This document shows, piece after piece, positions 46,570-55,818 of a stretch of DNA of 64,000 nt. A model generated the notes under the pieces. The model was given only the letters and a program-made list of their open reading frames with translations, was not told where the DNA came from and did not search any database. A program made the position numbers and the translations under genes. This DNA is from Candidatus Terasakiella magnetica (GTDB lineage: Bacteria; Pseudomonadota; Alphaproteobacteria; Rhodospirillales; Terasakiellaceae), in the NCBI RefSeq assembly GCF_900093605.1, contig NZ_FLYE01000045.1, forward strand, positions 1-64,000, in the 5' to 3' direction. How positions within the stretch are numbered: the first letter of the stretch is position 1; every line of letters starts with the position of its first letter.

Positions 46570-47382
46570 TCAATAATGTTTTACTTTAAAGATGCTAGGG
46601 TCACTCATAATCTCACGAAGGGCATCACTGATGATTTTACCCCATTTTTTCTCACCAGCTTTATTGGCAATCAGGTCCTGGCGAATTTCAATGGCGCAAT
46701 AAGGCAAGCCCGGGGCCGCGCCATGGAGATCAATGGAATAGGCATCTTCCCAACCAGAATAAGGCACATTATCGCCGATGACCAGTCCGCTCTCCCGACT
46801 AAGAATTTCAATGAGAGGGGCAGCAAGGCGCGGGTCGCGTTTCCATAAAATAGAGATATGCCACGGGCGCTCTTCATGGCGCGACATGAGCTCTGGTGTA
46901 AAGCTGTGAATAGAAAACAGGGCAGGCGGTGGGCCTTTGCGCCACAGGTGGGCACCCACTTCAGTGACCGCATGGTGATAGGGCCAAAAAACAGCTTCAC
47001 TGCGTTGGACCTGATTACTTTCCGTTAAATCATGGTTTGGTGAAATCTCAATGCCATCACTGATTTTGGGAATGGAGGTGGGGTCACCGGGTTGACGGTT
47101 ACAATCCACAATCAGGCGGGAATAGTTACATAATACAGCAGGTGCATTAAGTTCATTAGAAATATAACGCGCCACACCAGCCGCGCCTATATCCCAACCG
47201 ATATGTTTGTTGAGCTCATCTTGTGAAAGGCCCATCTTCTTTAAGCTTTTTGGAATGCGGTTTGATGCATGATCGCAAATTAAAAGTAATGGGGTCTCTC
47301 CCTCACGGTTTAAAATTTCGTAAGGTAGCGGATCATCAGGGCCGAGAAGGGGCTCAAATGTGATTTCATTTTCATTTTTCAT
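46570..47382 (-). CDS. N-formylglutamate amidohydrolase family protein (second copy)
   Basis: A 270-residue member of the FGase superfamily, of a branch different from the one at 36883: LLLICDHASNRIP, HIGWDIGAAGVAR, SRLIVDCNRQPGDPTSI, ALFSIHSFTPEL and CAIEIRQDLI. Co-transcribed with the YbdK-like ligase, which suggests a joint role in an N-acyl or gamma-glutamyl compound pathway. Confidence 0.88.
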   Translation of the reverse strand: MKNENEITFEPLLGPDDPLPYEILNREGETPLLLICDHASNRIPKSLKKMGLSQDELNKHIGWDIGAAGVARYISNELNAPAVLCNYSRLIVDCNRQPGDPTSIPKISDGIEISPNHDLTESNQVQRSEAVFWPYHHAVTEVGAHLWRKGPPPALFSIHSFTPELMSRHEERPWHISILWKRDPRLAAPLIEILSRESGLVIGDNVPYSGWEDAYSIDLHGAAPGLPYCAIEIRQDLIANKAGEKKWGKIISDALREIMSDPSIFKVKHY

Positions 47383-47509
47383 TCTACGGACTATACAACA
47401 ATCAACTGTTTATGACAGAAATATTGTAAAAACTAGCTCAGCTGTTGTGTATTACGTACTAAAGTGGGTATATATACACATGGGTACCACTAAATTAGAG
47501 GGATTAAGC

Positions 47510-48277
47510 ATGGACGAAAAGACAGGCTCCGGCACGAAAGCGAAGGCCGGACTACTTTCTGATCGTGTGGCTGCACGCATTATGACGATGATTGCTGATG
47601 GCAATCTATCCCCGGGGGAACGTTTACCGGGTGAGCGTCAGTTAGCAGAAAAAATGGGCGTGAGCCGTGTTTCTGTGCGTGCTGCATTACAAAGCTTAAA
47701 AGCTCAAGGCTTCCTTGAAGCCGTTCAAGGTGGTGGAACGCGTATTTTGGCTGCAGCGGGTGATATGACCTCACCTTTGGGCGAGCTGGCTAAAGTGAAA
47801 GAACAAAACCTGCATGACTTGGCTGAAATCCGTGCGCTTTTAGAAGTATGGGCGGCACGTCGCGCCGCTGAGCGTGCCAGTGATGAGCAAATTTCAGAGC
47901 TGACAAACGCGCTGGAAAAACAAGAACAACAAAAAGGCAGTGCAGCGGCAAAAGCCAAAGCCTCACAAGAGTTTAACTTCCATTATATGGTGGGTAAAGC
48001 CTCTGGCAGTGCGGTTTATATGCATATTATGGATGTGATCCGCGATATTATTGATGAGAGTATCGAGTTCCACCAATATGACCTGTTTCAAGAGCCCGCT
48101 GAAGACGGCTTGGCCTTGGCCCAGCATAAGGATGTTCTTGAAGCTATTAAATCGCGCGACGGTTTGGCTGCCAAAGTTGCCATGCGTTCCCACCTAAGCT
48201 GGGTGCTTGATTCTTATGAGAATGAGCGCGAACGTTTAAATTCAGAGACCAAATCTGAAGGATTGCCCGGCGAATAA
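47510..48277 (+). CDS. GntR/FadR-family transcriptional regulator
   Basis: About 255 residues from ATG at 47510, preceded by GAGGG. N-terminal winged helix (LSPGERLPGERQLAEKMGVSRVSVRAALQSLKAQGFLE) and C-terminal all-helical FCD ligand domain. An upstream frame to 47360 has no ribosome site and would overlap the divergent FGase gene. Many relatives control lactate, pyruvate or glycolate use; the ligand here is unknown. Confidence 0.88.
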   Translation: MDEKTGSGTKAKAGLLSDRVAARIMTMIADGNLSPGERLPGERQLAEKMGVSRVSVRAALQSLKAQGFLEAVQGGGTRILAAAGDMTSPLGELAKVKEQNLHDLAEIRALLEVWAARRAAERASDEQISELTNALEKQEQQKGSAAAKAKASQEFNFHYMVGKASGSAVYMHIMDVIRDIIDESIEFHQYDLFQEPAEDGLALAQHKDVLEAIKSRDGLAAKVAMRSHLSWVLDSYENERERLNSETKSEGLPGE

Positions 48278-48301
48278 GGCCTTCTAAAGTTTGATGAAAA
48301 G

Positions 48302-48328
48302 GAGAGGTTGAGAGGCCTCTCTTTTTTT
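48302..48328 (+). terminator. Terminator of the GntR gene
   Basis: Stem GAGAGG / CCTCTC with an eight-base loop, then seven T. Confidence 0.75.
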
Positions 48329-48459
48329 ATACTTGTAAATTGTTGCAATGCAGCATATATTTCGCATATGCAGTATTGACCGTAGAGTCAGCTTAAAATA
48401 ACTGCGAAAGAGACGAGATGGGAGTTTCGAAAATCTGACTGTCACCACAGGAGGAAAAC

Positions 48460-48735
48460 ATGACGAAACTTATGTTTACTGAAGACGAGCTGTCCCTGTT
48501 TCAGGCACGGTTTGAAGAAAATAAAAACTGGAAACAGTGGGTCCGCGTAACAAATTGCGACGGACTGGATATTCTCAGCCTTGATATTGAAGGCAGAGAC
48601 AAGAAAACCGTGCGTATGACCAAAAAAGAAGGTCAGGGCTATCTCGCCAAATGTGTGGACGAGTGGGGCTTAGCTGTTGCTCATGATTTTGAAAGCCTGC
48701 TCAATACGGTTGATGAAGGCACAGACACTCATTAA
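48460..48735 (+). CDS. Unknown 91-residue protein
   Basis: A small soluble protein, no recognised domain (TEDELSLFQARFEENKNWKQWVRVTNCDG). Excellent AGGAGG ribosome site six bases before the ATG and its own terminator make it a real gene. Confidence 0.75.
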   Translation: MTKLMFTEDELSLFQARFEENKNWKQWVRVTNCDGLDILSLDIEGRDKKTVRMTKKEGQGYLAKCVDEWGLAVAHDFESLLNTVDEGTDTH

Positions 48736-48785
48736 TCCGCGTCATTTTGGCGCAGGCCCAAATCCAAAGGCAGAATCCAAGATGG

Positions 48786-48820
48786 ATGCTGGATCAGCTC
48801 CAGCATGACTGTGTTTTTTT
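48786..48820 (+). terminator. Terminator of the 91-residue gene
   Basis: Perfect eight-base stem ATGCTGGA / TCCAGCAT, loop TCAGC, then a T-run. Confidence 0.75.
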
Positions 48821-48829
48821 TAAATGCAG

Positions 48830-49540
48830 CTACTCGCTATAGCGAACCACTTCGCCTTGCTTTTCACACTCAGGTGAGGCGAGCTCAACAAACATGTCTG
48901 TCAGAACTTCAGGCTCTTTCAATGTCTGTGGGTCTTCACCGGGATAGGCTTGAGAGCGCATGCGTGTGCGTGTGGCACCCGGGTCAATCAAGTTGGCTTT
49001 GATCTTGGTTTTACCCAGTTCCATCGCCCAAGTCTGAACCATATTTTCCAATGCAGCTTTAGAAACCGCATAAGCTGCCCAAAAAGCGCGTGGACCCTTT
49101 GTGGTGCCACTGGAAAGGAAAATAGCACGGCCTGCATCAGACAGCTTTAAAAGCGGTTCCATAGAACGGATCAAACGCCAGTTTGCAGTCACGTTGATGT
49201 CCATTACCTGGTTCCACATTTTGACCTTTAAATGGGCCATGGGGGTAATATCACCAAGGAAACCCGCGTTTCCAACCAGAATGTCAAGCTTGCCAAAACG
49301 GTCATAGAGGGCTTGGCCCATTTGATCGATCTTGTCAAAGTCGCGCAAATCCATAGGGACCAATGTGGCAGAACCACCAAGGGCCTGAATTTCATCATCG
49401 ACTTCTTCAAGGCTGGCAACGGTCTTGGCGACCAAAATAACATGCGCGCCTTCTTGGGCATAACGCAGGGCAACTGCGCGACCAATACCGCGTGATGCGC
49501 CCGTGATCAGGGCGATTTTACCGTCCAGTGCTTTAGCCAT
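48830..49540 (-). CDS. Short-chain dehydrogenase/reductase
   Basis: A 236-residue classical SDR: TGASRGIGRA cofactor motif, NAG (LVGNAGFLG), Ser in FLSSGT and YAVSK catalytic pair. The substrate is unknown. It directly follows purF, and the two are separated by two bases. Confidence 0.88.
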   Translation of the reverse strand: MAKALDGKIALITGASRGIGRAVALRYAQEGAHVILVAKTVASLEEVDDEIQALGGSATLVPMDLRDFDKIDQMGQALYDRFGKLDILVGNAGFLGDITPMAHLKVKMWNQVMDINVTANWRLIRSMEPLLKLSDAGRAIFLSSGTTKGPRAFWAAYAVSKAALENMVQTWAMELGKTKIKANLIDPGATRTRMRSQAYPGEDPQTLKEPEVLTDMFVELASPECEKQGEVVRYSE

Positions 49541-49542
49541 GA

Positions 49543-51024
49543 TTATTTACCTTTTTCAGCCAGAAGCGGCAGGGAAGGTTGCATCTCATCAGAAGCAAGG
49601 TCTTCTTCATCCTGCAGGCGCGTTGGATATTCACCTGTAAAGCAGGCATCACAGAATTGTGGGTCATCGTTGTTGCGCTTGGCTTCGCCAACGGCGCGAT
49701 ACATACCGTCAATGGAGATAAAGGCAAGACTGTCTGCGCCAATATGTTCAGCCATTTCTTCAATATTATATTGACCCGCCAGCAGTTTTTCACGTTTTGG
49801 CGTATCAATACCGTAGAAACAAGGCCAGGCTGTTGGCGGGCTGGAAATACGCATATGGACTTCCGCCGCACCTGCTTGGCGCATCATATCAACGATCTTT
49901 TTCGATGTGGTGCCGCGCACGATGGAATCATCAACCAAGATGATGCGCTTGCCTTTTACACTTGAGATATTGGCATTGTGCTTCATACGCACACCAAGGT
50001 GGCGAATTTCTTGTGTGGGCTCAATAAAGGTACGACCCACATAGTGGTTACGAATAATGCCGAGCTCAAAGGCGATATTGGCTTCTGCGGCATAACCGAT
50101 GGAAGACGGCACACCAGAATCGGGCACTGGCACGACCATATCAGCCTCAACCCCATTTTCACGCGCAAGCTCTGCCCCAATGGCTTTGCGCACTTCATAA
50201 ACACTGCGGTTTTCAATGATGGAGTCTGGACGGGCAAAATAGATATATTCAAAGACGCAGAAGCGACCTTTTTGTTCGCCAAATGGCTTGATGGAACGCA
50301 CACCGTTACTATCAATAATGACGACCTCACCGGGTTCAACATCGCGCACAAAATCTGCACCGATAATATCAAAGGCGCAAGATTCGGAAGCTAGAATGTA
50401 GGTGTCATCCAGTCTACCCAAACAAAGCGGGCGCACACCGTTTGGATCGCGCACACCAATGAGGCTGTCTTTGGTCATGGCAACCAGTGAATAGGCCCCT
50501 TCGATCTGGCGAAGCGCATCAATGATGCGGTCTTCAACCGTGGCATAAAGGCTGACAGCCACCAGATGAACGATGACTTCCGTATCCATATCGGATTGGA
50601 AGATACAACCACGGCGCACGAGGGTGCGGCGCACGGCTTGGGTGTTGGTCAGATTGCCGTTATGAGCAATAGCCAGACCACCAAATTCAAATTCTGCAAA
50701 GAGTGGCTGCACATTGCGAAGGACCGTGCCGCCAGTTGTGGCATAGCGCACATGACCGATGGCAGAGTTGCCTTTGAGCTGACCGATTACATCAGTGGAA
50801 GAAAAGTTATCCCCCACAAGCCCCATGCCTTTATGGGAATGGAACTGCTGCCCATCATAAGAGAAAATACCGCAAGCTTCCTGCCCGCGGTGTTGTAGCG
50901 CATGCAGGCCAAGGGCGGCGTGTGCAGCAGCTTCTTTATGTCCAAAAATACCAAAGACGCCACACTCCTCGTGAAGTTTGTCGTCATCAAAGGGGTTGGT
51001 GGTCATCTGATTAATTTCGGTCAT
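49543..51024 (-). CDS. purF: Amidophosphoribosyltransferase
   Basis: About 493 residues; makes phosphoribosylamine from PRPP and glutamine, the first step of purine synthesis. A short propeptide precedes the nucleophile C21 (HEECGVFGIFG). The PRPP site IILVDDSIVRGTT is clear. Four Cys (GRFCVFEY, WPCFYG, FCDACFTGEYP) match the iron-sulfur ligands of the Bacillus-type enzyme. Start ATG at 51024 behind GAGAAAA; an in-frame TTG nine bases up is less likely. It follows cvpA, as in many bacteria. Confidence 0.95.
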   Translation of the reverse strand: MTEINQMTTNPFDDDKLHEECGVFGIFGHKEAAAHAALGLHALQHRGQEACGIFSYDGQQFHSHKGMGLVGDNFSSTDVIGQLKGNSAIGHVRYATTGGTVLRNVQPLFAEFEFGGLAIAHNGNLTNTQAVRRTLVRRGCIFQSDMDTEVIVHLVAVSLYATVEDRIIDALRQIEGAYSLVAMTKDSLIGVRDPNGVRPLCLGRLDDTYILASESCAFDIIGADFVRDVEPGEVVIIDSNGVRSIKPFGEQKGRFCVFEYIYFARPDSIIENRSVYEVRKAIGAELARENGVEADMVVPVPDSGVPSSIGYAAEANIAFELGIIRNHYVGRTFIEPTQEIRHLGVRMKHNANISSVKGKRIILVDDSIVRGTTSKKIVDMMRQAGAAEVHMRISSPPTAWPCFYGIDTPKREKLLAGQYNIEEMAEHIGADSLAFISIDGMYRAVGEAKRNNDDPQFCDACFTGEYPTRLQDEEDLASDEMQPSLPLLAEKGK

Positions 51025-51051
51025 TTTTCTCAAAACTCATTGATGAGCCCG

Positions 51052-51729
51052 CTATTGGGCGTTGCGAATAAGACGGTCCAGTTGGTTTCGTTCCTGTCGG
51101 TCATATCCTTGTGGGTCTTTGGGCGGTGTTGTATCCGATTTCGCTTCCGGAGTCAGGATTTTTTCGAATGTTTTTTGCAGTTCAATGGCATTATTGGTTT
51201 TTGTACGCGCATCATCGGCTGTTTTTGTGACCTCATCAACCGCATCACTGGGTACCAAGCCTTTTAAGAAGGCGGTTCCCTGTTCAATCAACGGCATTGT
51301 TTTGGCATCACGCATCCAGACAGGCTGCTTAGAGGCAGGCAACATCCATTCAATGGCGGTATAGAGCAAGCAAACAATCACGACCCCGCGCAGTAGGCCA
51401 AACACAAAGCCAAGGCTGCGATCAAGCGGGTTAAGCGCGCTGCCTTGCACCTGTTCTGCTATCATTTTTGTGATAATGGTCAGCACAATCAAAGCGACGA
51501 TAAAGCTACCTGCACCGGCAACGATATCGGCAATAAATTCTGTGCCAATAATATCGCGCGCATAAGGGCGCACATGGGGAAAGCCATAAAGGGCGGCAAA
51601 AGCAGCCCCCACCCATGAGCCAATAGACAGGACCTCATGGACAAACCCGCGAGATAGGGCCAACAGACCGGAAAGAAGCAGAATCACAAAAACAGCAATG
51701 TCGGTGATACTGATAGGCAGGTTTTCCAT
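51052..51729 (-). CDS. cvpA: CvpA family membrane protein
   Basis: A 225-residue inner-membrane protein with four hydrophobic segments in the first 140 residues (ITDIAVFVILLLSGLLALSRGFVHE), followed by a soluble acidic tail. The name comes from colicin V production; the molecular role is unclear. It is placed directly upstream of purF, the usual neighbour. Confidence 0.9.
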   Translation of the reverse strand: MENLPISITDIAVFVILLLSGLLALSRGFVHEVLSIGSWVGAAFAALYGFPHVRPYARDIIGTEFIADIVAGAGSFIVALIVLTIITKMIAEQVQGSALNPLDRSLGFVFGLLRGVVIVCLLYTAIEWMLPASKQPVWMRDAKTMPLIEQGTAFLKGLVPSDAVDEVTKTADDARTKTNNAIELQKTFEKILTPEAKSDTTPPKDPQGYDRQERNQLDRLIRNAQ

Positions 51730-51758
51730 AGGTGCACTCGTTTTATAAAGGTATAGCT

Positions 51759-53144
51759 TTATTTATCCTTCATTGGGAAGAAAGACAACAGTTCTTGCAC
51801 ATGTCCGATTTCCCAAATTTCAAGGCCGCTGTCTTTCAGCCCTTTCTCTTTGTCTTTTTTACCGCGTTTTTGCCGCTCTGGGATAATCGCGCGGGTAAAT
51901 CCGAGTTTTGCGGCTTCTTTCAGCCTCGATTCTGTCTGGCCCACAGCACGCACTTCACCTGAAAGACCGATCTCGCCAAAAATCACGGTTTCTTGGGGAA
52001 CAGCCACCCCACTTAATGAGGAAGCAAGGGCAGCAGCCACAGCCAAATCAGCCGCAGGTTCATTGACCTTTAGGCCACCTGCGATATTAAGATGCACATC
52101 ATTACCGCCCATACCAAGGCCGCAGCGGGTATCAAACACCGCCATAATCATGGCAAGGCGTGAACTGTCCCAACCGACAATCGCCCGCCTTGGAGTGGCA
52201 AGGGCAGAAGGTGATAGTAAAGCCTGAACTTCCACCAACATGGGGCGCGAGCCTTCAATACCTGCAAAAACGCAAGACCCCGTCACATCGCCTTTGCGAT
52301 CAGAAAGAAAGAGCGCTGAGGGGTTTGGTACTTCTTGCAAACCGCCTTCGGTCATTTCAAAGACACCAATTTCGTCTGTCGCGCCAAAGCGGTTTTTCAC
52401 CCCGCGCAAGATGCGAAACTGATGACCGCGATCACCTTCAAAATAAAGCACTGTATCGACCATATGTTCAAGCACACGCGGTCCGGCAATGGTGCCTTCT
52501 TTGGTCACATGGCCCACAATAAACAGCACATAGCCATTGCGCTTGGCATCCCGGATAAGCTCGTTTGCGCTGGAGCGCACTTGGGAAACCGTCCCCGGTG
52601 CGCTATCGATCGTATCAATATAAAGGGTCTGAATGGAATCGATCACCACCACGTCGGGCTTTTCATCTTCCAATGTGGTGAGGATATTGCGCACATTAGT
52701 GGCTGAAGCGAGCTTAACCTTGGCCTTTTCATGGCCTAAACGGCGCGCACGCAGGCGCACCTGATCAATGGCTTCCTCACCCGAGATATAAGCGCAGTCA
52801 TGTTTGGCAGATAAAGTCGCCATGACTTGTAATAAAATGGTCGATTTCCCAATGCCCGGATCACCCCCGACCAAAATGACAGAGCCCGGCACCAACCCGC
52901 CGCCACACACACGGTCAAACTCACCAATACCTGTGACTTTGCGCGGTGGCGTTTTTTCTTCGCCTTCTAAGGCCACAAACTCAATCTTGCGCCCCTTGGC
53001 AACACCCATGCCTTTGGGGATAGCTTCGGGGGCGGCTTCTTCAGAAAGGGTATTCCACTCATTACAAGAGGTACATTGCCCCTGCCACTTATTATAAGAA
53101 GCACCGCAGGACTGACAGACGAATGTGGTTTTTGTTTTTGCCAT
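51759..53144 (-). CDS. radA: DNA repair protein RadA
   Basis: A 461-residue RecA-like branch-migration helicase. It has a C4 zinc finger at 10-31 (CQSC...CTSC), Walker A GGDPGIGKST, the RadA-specific KNRFGATDEIGVFEM motif and a Lon-like C-terminal domain (EIGLSGEVRAV). Part of the dnaB-to-purF run. Confidence 0.95.
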   Translation of the reverse strand: MAKTKTTFVCQSCGASYNKWQGQCTSCNEWNTLSEEAAPEAIPKGMGVAKGRKIEFVALEGEEKTPPRKVTGIGEFDRVCGGGLVPGSVILVGGDPGIGKSTILLQVMATLSAKHDCAYISGEEAIDQVRLRARRLGHEKAKVKLASATNVRNILTTLEDEKPDVVVIDSIQTLYIDTIDSAPGTVSQVRSSANELIRDAKRNGYVLFIVGHVTKEGTIAGPRVLEHMVDTVLYFEGDRGHQFRILRGVKNRFGATDEIGVFEMTEGGLQEVPNPSALFLSDRKGDVTGSCVFAGIEGSRPMLVEVQALLSPSALATPRRAIVGWDSSRLAMIMAVFDTRCGLGMGGNDVHLNIAGGLKVNEPAADLAVAAALASSLSGVAVPQETVIFGEIGLSGEVRAVGQTESRLKEAAKLGFTRAIIPERQKRGKKDKEKGLKDSGLEIWEIGHVQELLSFFPMKDK

Positions 53145-53195
53145 TTGCTCTTTAAATATCGTCTCAGCTTCTGCAAGGACGACCCAGAAGGGAAC

Positions 53196-53969
53196 TTACT
53201 TGCGTACAGCCATCTCAATAGGGCCTTCGGCGCGACCGTTGATGAATTGTTGGACATATTCGTTGTCGCATTCATCAATGGTGTCAGCGGGGCCCTGCCA
53301 GATGATTTTACCTTGATAGAGCATGGCGATGCGATCTGCGATTTTGCGCGCGCTTGCCATGTCGTGGGTGATGGAAAGGCCAGTTGAGCCGATCTCTTTG
53401 GTTACTTTTACGATCAGGTCGTTAATCACGTCTGCCATGATCGGGTCAAGCCCGGTGGTGGGCTCATCAAAAAAGATAATCTCGGGATCACCTGCAATGG
53501 CGCGGGCCAAACCGACACGTTTTTGCATGCCCCCTGAAAGCTCACTTGGGAACAGGTCAGCCACTTCGGCAGGCATGCCCACTTGGGCGAGTTTTTCAAT
53601 GGCGAGTTCTTTGCCTTGATTGCGCGAAATTGTCTTATCGGCAATGGGGCCAAAGGCGACATTTTCCCACACAGGCAAGCTATCAAACAGGGCCGCACCC
53701 TGAAACAGCATGGAGAATTTATGGTTTACGCGTTCGCGATCACGCGCACCAAGGCCGACCACGCTTTCACCATCCACCTCAATTTCCCCGCTGTCGGGTT
53801 CCATCAGGCCAAGGGTACATTTAAGCGTTACGGATTTACCTGTGCCAGAGCCACCAATGATCACAACGGACTCACCGGGCATGACATCAAGATCGATACC
53901 ATCGAGCACCACTTTGGGACCGAAGGCTTTATGGACATTTCTTAGTCGAATTTTCGGAACTGTTGTCAT
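53196..53969 (-). CDS. mlaF: Phospholipid ABC transporter ATPase (MlaF type)
   Basis: A 257-residue ATPase with Walker A GGSGTGKSV, signature LSGGMQKRVGLA and Walker B EIIFFDEPTTGLDP; the QKR signature marks the Mla/MCE class. It works with MlaE in outer-membrane lipid asymmetry. Five bases after mlaE. No MlaD-type (MCE) gene follows here. Confidence 0.9.
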   Translation of the reverse strand: MTTVPKIRLRNVHKAFGPKVVLDGIDLDVMPGESVVIIGGSGTGKSVTLKCTLGLMEPDSGEIEVDGESVVGLGARDRERVNHKFSMLFQGAALFDSLPVWENVAFGPIADKTISRNQGKELAIEKLAQVGMPAEVADLFPSELSGGMQKRVGLARAIAGDPEIIFFDEPTTGLDPIMADVINDLIVKVTKEIGSTGLSITHDMASARKIADRIAMLYQGKIIWQGPADTIDECDNEYVQQFINGRAEGPIEMAVRK

Positions 53970-53974
53970 GGGGC

Positions 53975-54748
53975 TTACTTATCAAAAAACATCATGGTGA
54001 GGAGATAGTTGAAACACAGGATCAAGATGGAGGCAGAAACCACCGCATCTGTCGTGGCTTTACCCACACCCTGTGCGCCACCCTTGGAGGAATAGCCATG
54101 GTAACAGCCCATCAGCGTGATGATGAAACCAAACATAGCAGCTTTGACAAGGCCGGAGATCACATCCATATTTTCCATGAATTCCCATGTGCTTTGGATG
54201 TAGTTTGAGGCATTAAAACCAAGCTGGTAAACCGCAACCAGATAGCCGCCCAAGACCCCGATGATATCGCCAACCAAAACCAGTATGGGCAACATCAAGA
54301 CCCCAGCAATAATGCGCGGGGCAATAAGGTATTTAAACGGGTTGGTCGAAAGGGTGGTTAAGGCATCGACCTGTTCGGTTACGCGCATGGTGCCAAGCTC
54401 TGCCGCCATGGAGGCACCGATCCGTCCGGTGACCATGAGCCCTGCAAGCACAGGCCCAAGCTCACGCGTGATGGAAAGCACCACCACATTGGCAATGGCA
54501 CCTTCTGCAGAAAAGCGTGAAAAGCCCGTGTAACTTTGCAAGGCTAAGACCATCCCGGCAAAGATTGTGGTCAAGCCCACAACAGGCAGGGAGAAATAGC
54601 CGATTTCAATCATCTGGCGCAAAATTGCGCGGGGATAAAAAGGTGGGCGCACACAATGAGACAGGGCGGTAAAGGTGAAAAGCACCAAACGCCCGACCGA
54701 TTTAAAAAACTTCAGGACATAATGCCCGATGGGTTGAAGTATGTTCAT
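53975..54748 (-). CDS. mlaE: Phospholipid ABC transporter permease (MlaE type)
   Basis: A 257-residue permease of the MlaE/Ttg2B family. Typical are an N-terminal amphipathic region, GMVLALQSYTGFSRF, LGPVLAGLMVTGRIGASMAAELGTMRVTEQVDAL and GCYHGYSSKGGAQGVG. Confidence 0.92.
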   Translation of the reverse strand: MNILQPIGHYVLKFFKSVGRLVLFTFTALSHCVRPPFYPRAILRQMIEIGYFSLPVVGLTTIFAGMVLALQSYTGFSRFSAEGAIANVVVLSITRELGPVLAGLMVTGRIGASMAAELGTMRVTEQVDALTTLSTNPFKYLIAPRIIAGVLMLPILVLVGDIIGVLGGYLVAVYQLGFNASNYIQSTWEFMENMDVISGLVKAAMFGFIITLMGCYHGYSSKGGAQGVGKATTDAVVSASILILCFNYLLTMMFFDK

Positions 54749-54763
54749 TCTTTTTTGTCGCCT

Positions 54764-55807
54764 CTATCCCTTATACACACGCTGATAGCGTCCGCCCAAG
54801 CTGGTTAAAATCTCATAACCGATCGTGCCTGCTTTTTCAGCCAACAGGTCCGGCGGGTTATGAGGCCCGATCACGTCTACCCATTGGCCTTCAGCCACAT
54901 CAAGCCCGCTCACATCAATGGAGATTACATCCATGGAGACACGCCCGACAACAGGGACTTTAACATCATTGATGTAGAGCTCCCCTTGTGAGCTGAGGCT
55001 GCGCAGATAACCATCTGCATAACCTAAAGCAATCGTTGCAAGTTTTTGTCCTGCTTGTAATTTCTGTGTCGCACCATATCCAACGCTTTGTTGGGTGTCA
55101 ATGTCATGAACCTGTGCGATTTTACCTTGCAGGCGCACCGGGTTGCCCATGGGGTTTGTTTTATGCGGTGTCGGGTTGATGCCATAAAGCGCACATCCCG
55201 GTCGCCCCAGATCAAACTGGGCATGCTCGCTTAAGAAAATACCCGAGGAATTGGCAAGGCTGGCGCGCTTATGGGCAATGTGCTGTGTAGCGTGGTTAAA
55301 AGCCTCAATTTGATGTTGGTTTAAGGCATGGTCTTTATCATCAGCACAGGCAAAATGCGACATGAGGATATCGGCCTTGAGGCCTTGGGGCAGATGTTGA
55401 AGATCACGTGGGGGCAGCCCAAGGCGGGTCATGCCCGTATCGATTTGAATATCAAAACGACCACGGCTATCCCATCTTTTAATCTGCTCTAAGCTATTAA
55501 GAACAGGGATGAGGTTGTGGTCTTGCAAGACTTCCTCAGTCCCCGGCAAGGCACCCACGAGGATATGGATATCAGCCTCAGGCAAATAGTTGCGAAGTTC
55601 AATACCCTCATTAGGCAGGGCAACAAAAAAACTGCGCGCACCTGCTTGCCATAAGGCTTTTGAAACAGGTTCCAGCCCAAGGCCATAGGCATCGGCCTTA
55701 ACGACTGCGGCGCAATCTTTGCCGCCAAGCTCATGGCGCAAGCGGGCGTAGTTGGATTTTATGATGTTGAGATCAATGGTGAGAAGACCACCGGACGTTT
55801 CAAACAT
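54764..55807 (-). CDS. alr: Alanine racemase
   Basis: A 347-residue PLP enzyme making D-alanine for peptidoglycan. The PLP-binding lysine is K37 (AAVVKADAYGLG), and the second catalytic Tyr lies in SVGYGAT. The PLP-barrel and C-terminal beta domain are complete, though slightly short. Eleven bases after dnaB. Confidence 0.93.
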   Translation of the reverse strand: MFETSGGLLTIDLNIIKSNYARLRHELGGKDCAAVVKADAYGLGLEPVSKALWQAGARSFFVALPNEGIELRNYLPEADIHILVGALPGTEEVLQDHNLIPVLNSLEQIKRWDSRGRFDIQIDTGMTRLGLPPRDLQHLPQGLKADILMSHFACADDKDHALNQHQIEAFNHATQHIAHKRASLANSSGIFLSEHAQFDLGRPGCALYGINPTPHKTNPMGNPVRLQGKIAQVHDIDTQQSVGYGATQKLQAGQKLATIALGYADGYLRSLSSQGELYINDVKVPVVGRVSMDVISIDVSGLDVAEGQWVDVIGPHNPPDLLAEKAGTIGYEILTSLGGRYQRVYKG

Positions 55808-55818
55808 GACGGCGTCCC